Shown piece by piece: positions 62,348 through 64,000 of a DNA stretch of 64,000 bases. The DNA comes from Antarctobacter heliothermus. GTDB lineage: Bacteria > Pseudomonadota > Alphaproteobacteria > Rhodobacterales > Rhodobacteraceae. A program made the position numbers and the translations under genes. The stretch covers positions 1 to 64,000 of the forward strand of contig NZ_FZON01000002.1 in the NCBI RefSeq assembly GCF_900188425.1. Direction: 5' to 3'. Within the stretch, counting starts at the first letter, position 1. Each line of letters opens with the position of its first letter. Under the pieces are notes generated by a model. The model was not told the origin of the DNA. It saw only the letters and a program-made list of their open reading frames with translations, and made no database searches.

Positions 62348-63329
62348 TTTGCACCGGGCATTGGCGGAACAGGCGCTTCGGTTGGTGCCTCCGGACGATG
62401 CAGGGCGGATGCATCACAAGTTCTCCTCGGCCTTGCAGTTTGCCTGCATGGCGCTGGAGGCGATGGGTGTTGCAGAGTGGCGGGTCTGGGGATGCAAGCT
62501 GAAGGTTGCGCCGGATGACGTGGTGACCCCCATTGACCCGACCGGGGTGTGGATCGGCGATGCCTGTGTCGCATTTCTGGCCATCGGGCAGCAGCTTGGC
62601 GACATATCAACACCGCAGATGCGCGCGCGTCGCGAACAAGGCTTTCAGGTTCGGGTCGTTGGGGGCCGCGACGCGATGCGCAAGTCGCTTGAACTGGCGG
62701 TGCGGGACAAAACCGTGCCGAGTTATCTGGATGCAGGTTTGGCCGATATGTGGCTGGAGTCCCAGCGGCACATGTTGGCGCGGATGGACCGCGACGACGC
62801 ACGGATCGAGATTCCCTTGTCGACGGGGCCGTTGCTGATCCATCCCGATTTTTCCCGTCCTTTCAAGAGGATGCGATGGATCGAAAATCGGGAATGGTCT
62901 GCAGCCGCGCAAAGCAGCTTGTGGCGTAGCGGGATAAGTGCGGTCCCCGTTGATGAGTTGGCAATCATCGTTGGGCAGGCCAGAGACGGATTGCCCGACG
63001 ACGTGGCATTGGCCGTGGACAAGGTCGGGCGCGCACCGACCCCGGACCAGATCGCAAGACGCGTGGACGAATGGATGGCGCGGATCGAAGACCGCAAGAC
63101 GTCCTTTCCGGAATCCGTGGGCGCAAAAAACCTGCAATTCCCGACCCGGGCAGAGATGTACGACCAGGTCGAAAGGGACTGGCCCGACCGTGCGGCGGAC
63201 GAACTGCGGAATCTTGTCGAGGCGCGCTGGCGGGTTGAACTTGGGTGGGACAGCGGCGCGTCGCTGCTGCCTTTGTTTCACGATCACTTGGCCAAAGCCG
63301 TGACAGCCGGGTTGGTCGACGCCGCATGA
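62340..63329 (+). CDS. Unknown conserved-looking protein, 329 residues
   Basis: I do not recognise this protein. It is soluble, without signal or membrane segments, alternating helices and strands: MHHKFSSALQFACMALEAMGV, WRVWGCKLKVAPDDVVTPIDPTGVWIGDACVAFLAIGQQL, a central VRVVGGRDAMRKSLELAVRDK and a charged C-terminal helix region (DEWMARIEDRKTSFPESV). The start overlaps the VOC stop by 8 bp, and its stop overlaps the next ATG. Its place in the operon is the only functional clue. Confidence 0.75.
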   Translation: MSDLHRALAEQALRLVPPDDAGRMHHKFSSALQFACMALEAMGVAEWRVWGCKLKVAPDDVVTPIDPTGVWIGDACVAFLAIGQQLGDISTPQMRARREQGFQVRVVGGRDAMRKSLELAVRDKTVPSYLDAGLADMWLESQRHMLARMDRDDARIEIPLSTGPLLIHPDFSRPFKRMRWIENREWSAAAQSSLWRSGISAVPVDELAIIVGQARDGLPDDVALAVDKVGRAPTPDQIARRVDEWMARIEDRKTSFPESVGAKNLQFPTRAEMYDQVERDWPDRAADELRNLVEARWRVELGWDSGASLLPLFHDHLAKAVTAGLVDAA

Positions 63330-63955
63330 AACGCCCGCAGTCCATGTGGTCGTTGGAGACGCTGGGGCGGATGCGCCTGTCGCGGCATTTCTGGATGCGC
63401 GAGTTCCTGTCTTCCGAGATCGGAAATTTTCACGAAATCAGCAATATACCGGATGATCCTGATCTGGCACAGGAACGCGGGCGCGCCTTTGCCACCGCGC
63501 TGCTGGACCCGCTGGAGGAAACCTTTGGCCGGGTCTTTGTGCGGTCGGGGTATCGGTCGGCGCGGCTGAATGCCTTTGGCAATGCGCATAAGCTGAACTG
63601 CGCGAGCAACGATTATCCGCTGGAATGCCACATATGGGATCTGCCGGACCGGCCTGTCGCCGGGGCCTCTGTTGTGATCCCGTGGTTTGCGGACCGCTAT
63701 GCGCAGGGGCGCGACTGGCGCGATCTGGCGTGGTGGCTGCATGACCATCTGGACTATTCCGAGATCTGGTTCTTTCCCAAACTCTGCGCCTTCAACCTCG
63801 CGTGGCGGCCCGTGCCGCTTCGGCGGATCGACAGTTTTATCGCGCCGAAAGGCACGCTGTTGAAAGTGGGGGCTGCCCCGGGCGAGACGTCTGAACAACG
63901 CGCCGCGCGCTATGCGGATTTTCCGCCCTTTCGCGGGATCGCCTTGCCGGTTTGA
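63326..63955 (+). CDS. Peptidase M15-like protein with degenerate active site
   Basis: The 209-residue protein begins like D-Ala-D-Ala carboxypeptidase/M15 proteins: RLSRHFWMREFLSSEIG, then LLDPLEETFGRVFVRSGYRSARLNAFGNA. The region that should hold the zinc ligands (S-x-H-x6-D) reads NCASNDYPLECHIWDLPD, retaining one H and D in altered spacing, so catalysis is uncertain. It closes the six-gene operon; its start overlaps the upstream stop (ATGA). Function unknown. Confidence 0.65.
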   Translation: MKRPQSMWSLETLGRMRLSRHFWMREFLSSEIGNFHEISNIPDDPDLAQERGRAFATALLDPLEETFGRVFVRSGYRSARLNAFGNAHKLNCASNDYPLECHIWDLPDRPVAGASVVIPWFADRYAQGRDWRDLAWWLHDHLDYSEIWFFPKLCAFNLAWRPVPLRRIDSFIAPKGTLLKVGAAPGETSEQRAARYADFPPFRGIALPV

Positions 63956-64000
63956 GCGGTGCTGGACACCCGCAAAGCGGAGGGCTAGCTTGCGCCGGAC

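Overview
The window reads as GC-rich chromosomal DNA from an alphaproteobacterium, most likely a marine Rhodobacterales (Roseobacter-group) strain. This rests on gene content: a CtlX-arginase-ornithine cyclodeaminase set, paired Crp/Fnr regulators, a dimethylglycine-dehydrogenase-like/MttB operon, TAXI-type TRAP transport, LivM-LivG and DUF2478 proteins. It is inferred from protein motifs, not from a marker gene.

Layout. 0-0.25 kb: end of an IS66-type element. 0.36-4.1 kb: a DUF2478 protein, a YcaQ-like DNA glycosylase-family protein and two divergent Crp/Fnr regulators, one with the four FNR cysteines. 4.2-7.7 kb: citrulline/arginine-to-proline catabolism with a divergent Lrp regulator. 8.5-15.9 kb: an inducible module with a cytoplasmic amide sensor (AmiC), an ANTAR antiterminator (AmiR), a leader with an intrinsic terminator, a nitrilase-family hydrolase and a branched-chain-type ABC importer including a permease-ATPase fusion. 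It ends beside tRNA-Val and a decayed DUF4214 fragment. 16.8-22.2 kb: RND pump, adaptor and divergent MarR. 22.3-28.7 kb: a FAD amine oxidase, a complete cobalamin riboswitch with terminator in front of a 100-residue orphan protein, a large MscS-type channel and an unusual LmbE-type deacetylase. 28.8-33.4 kb: a translationally coupled methylamine/betaine operon (dimethylglycine dehydrogenase-like, MttB-like, TetR). 33.6-39.5 kb: TamA and TamB. 39.7-46.6 kb: UspA, TRAP-TAXI transporter, RpiR regulator and a class III aminotransferase. 47-50.8 kb: a sugar-type ABC importer. 51-56.5 kb: two divergent catabolic units (crotonase, amidohydrolase, FAD monooxygenase; aminotransferase, 2-hydroxyacid dehydrogenase). 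56.7-59.2 kb: cysteine-synthase-like enzyme, a membrane protein and a sugar-dehydrogenase-like SDR. 59.6-64 kb: a tightly overlapping six-gene operon, half of it unrecognised.

Most of the window is uptake plus catabolism of nitrogen-containing small molecules, each unit with a local regulator. Three of the importers carry a strong hairpin directly after the binding-protein gene, a layout that would give more binding protein than permease. The most striking regulatory features are the AmiC/AmiR-type leader before a nitrilase, the cobalamin riboswitch controlling an orphan small protein, and a 14-bp MarR-like operator repeated 33 kb apart.
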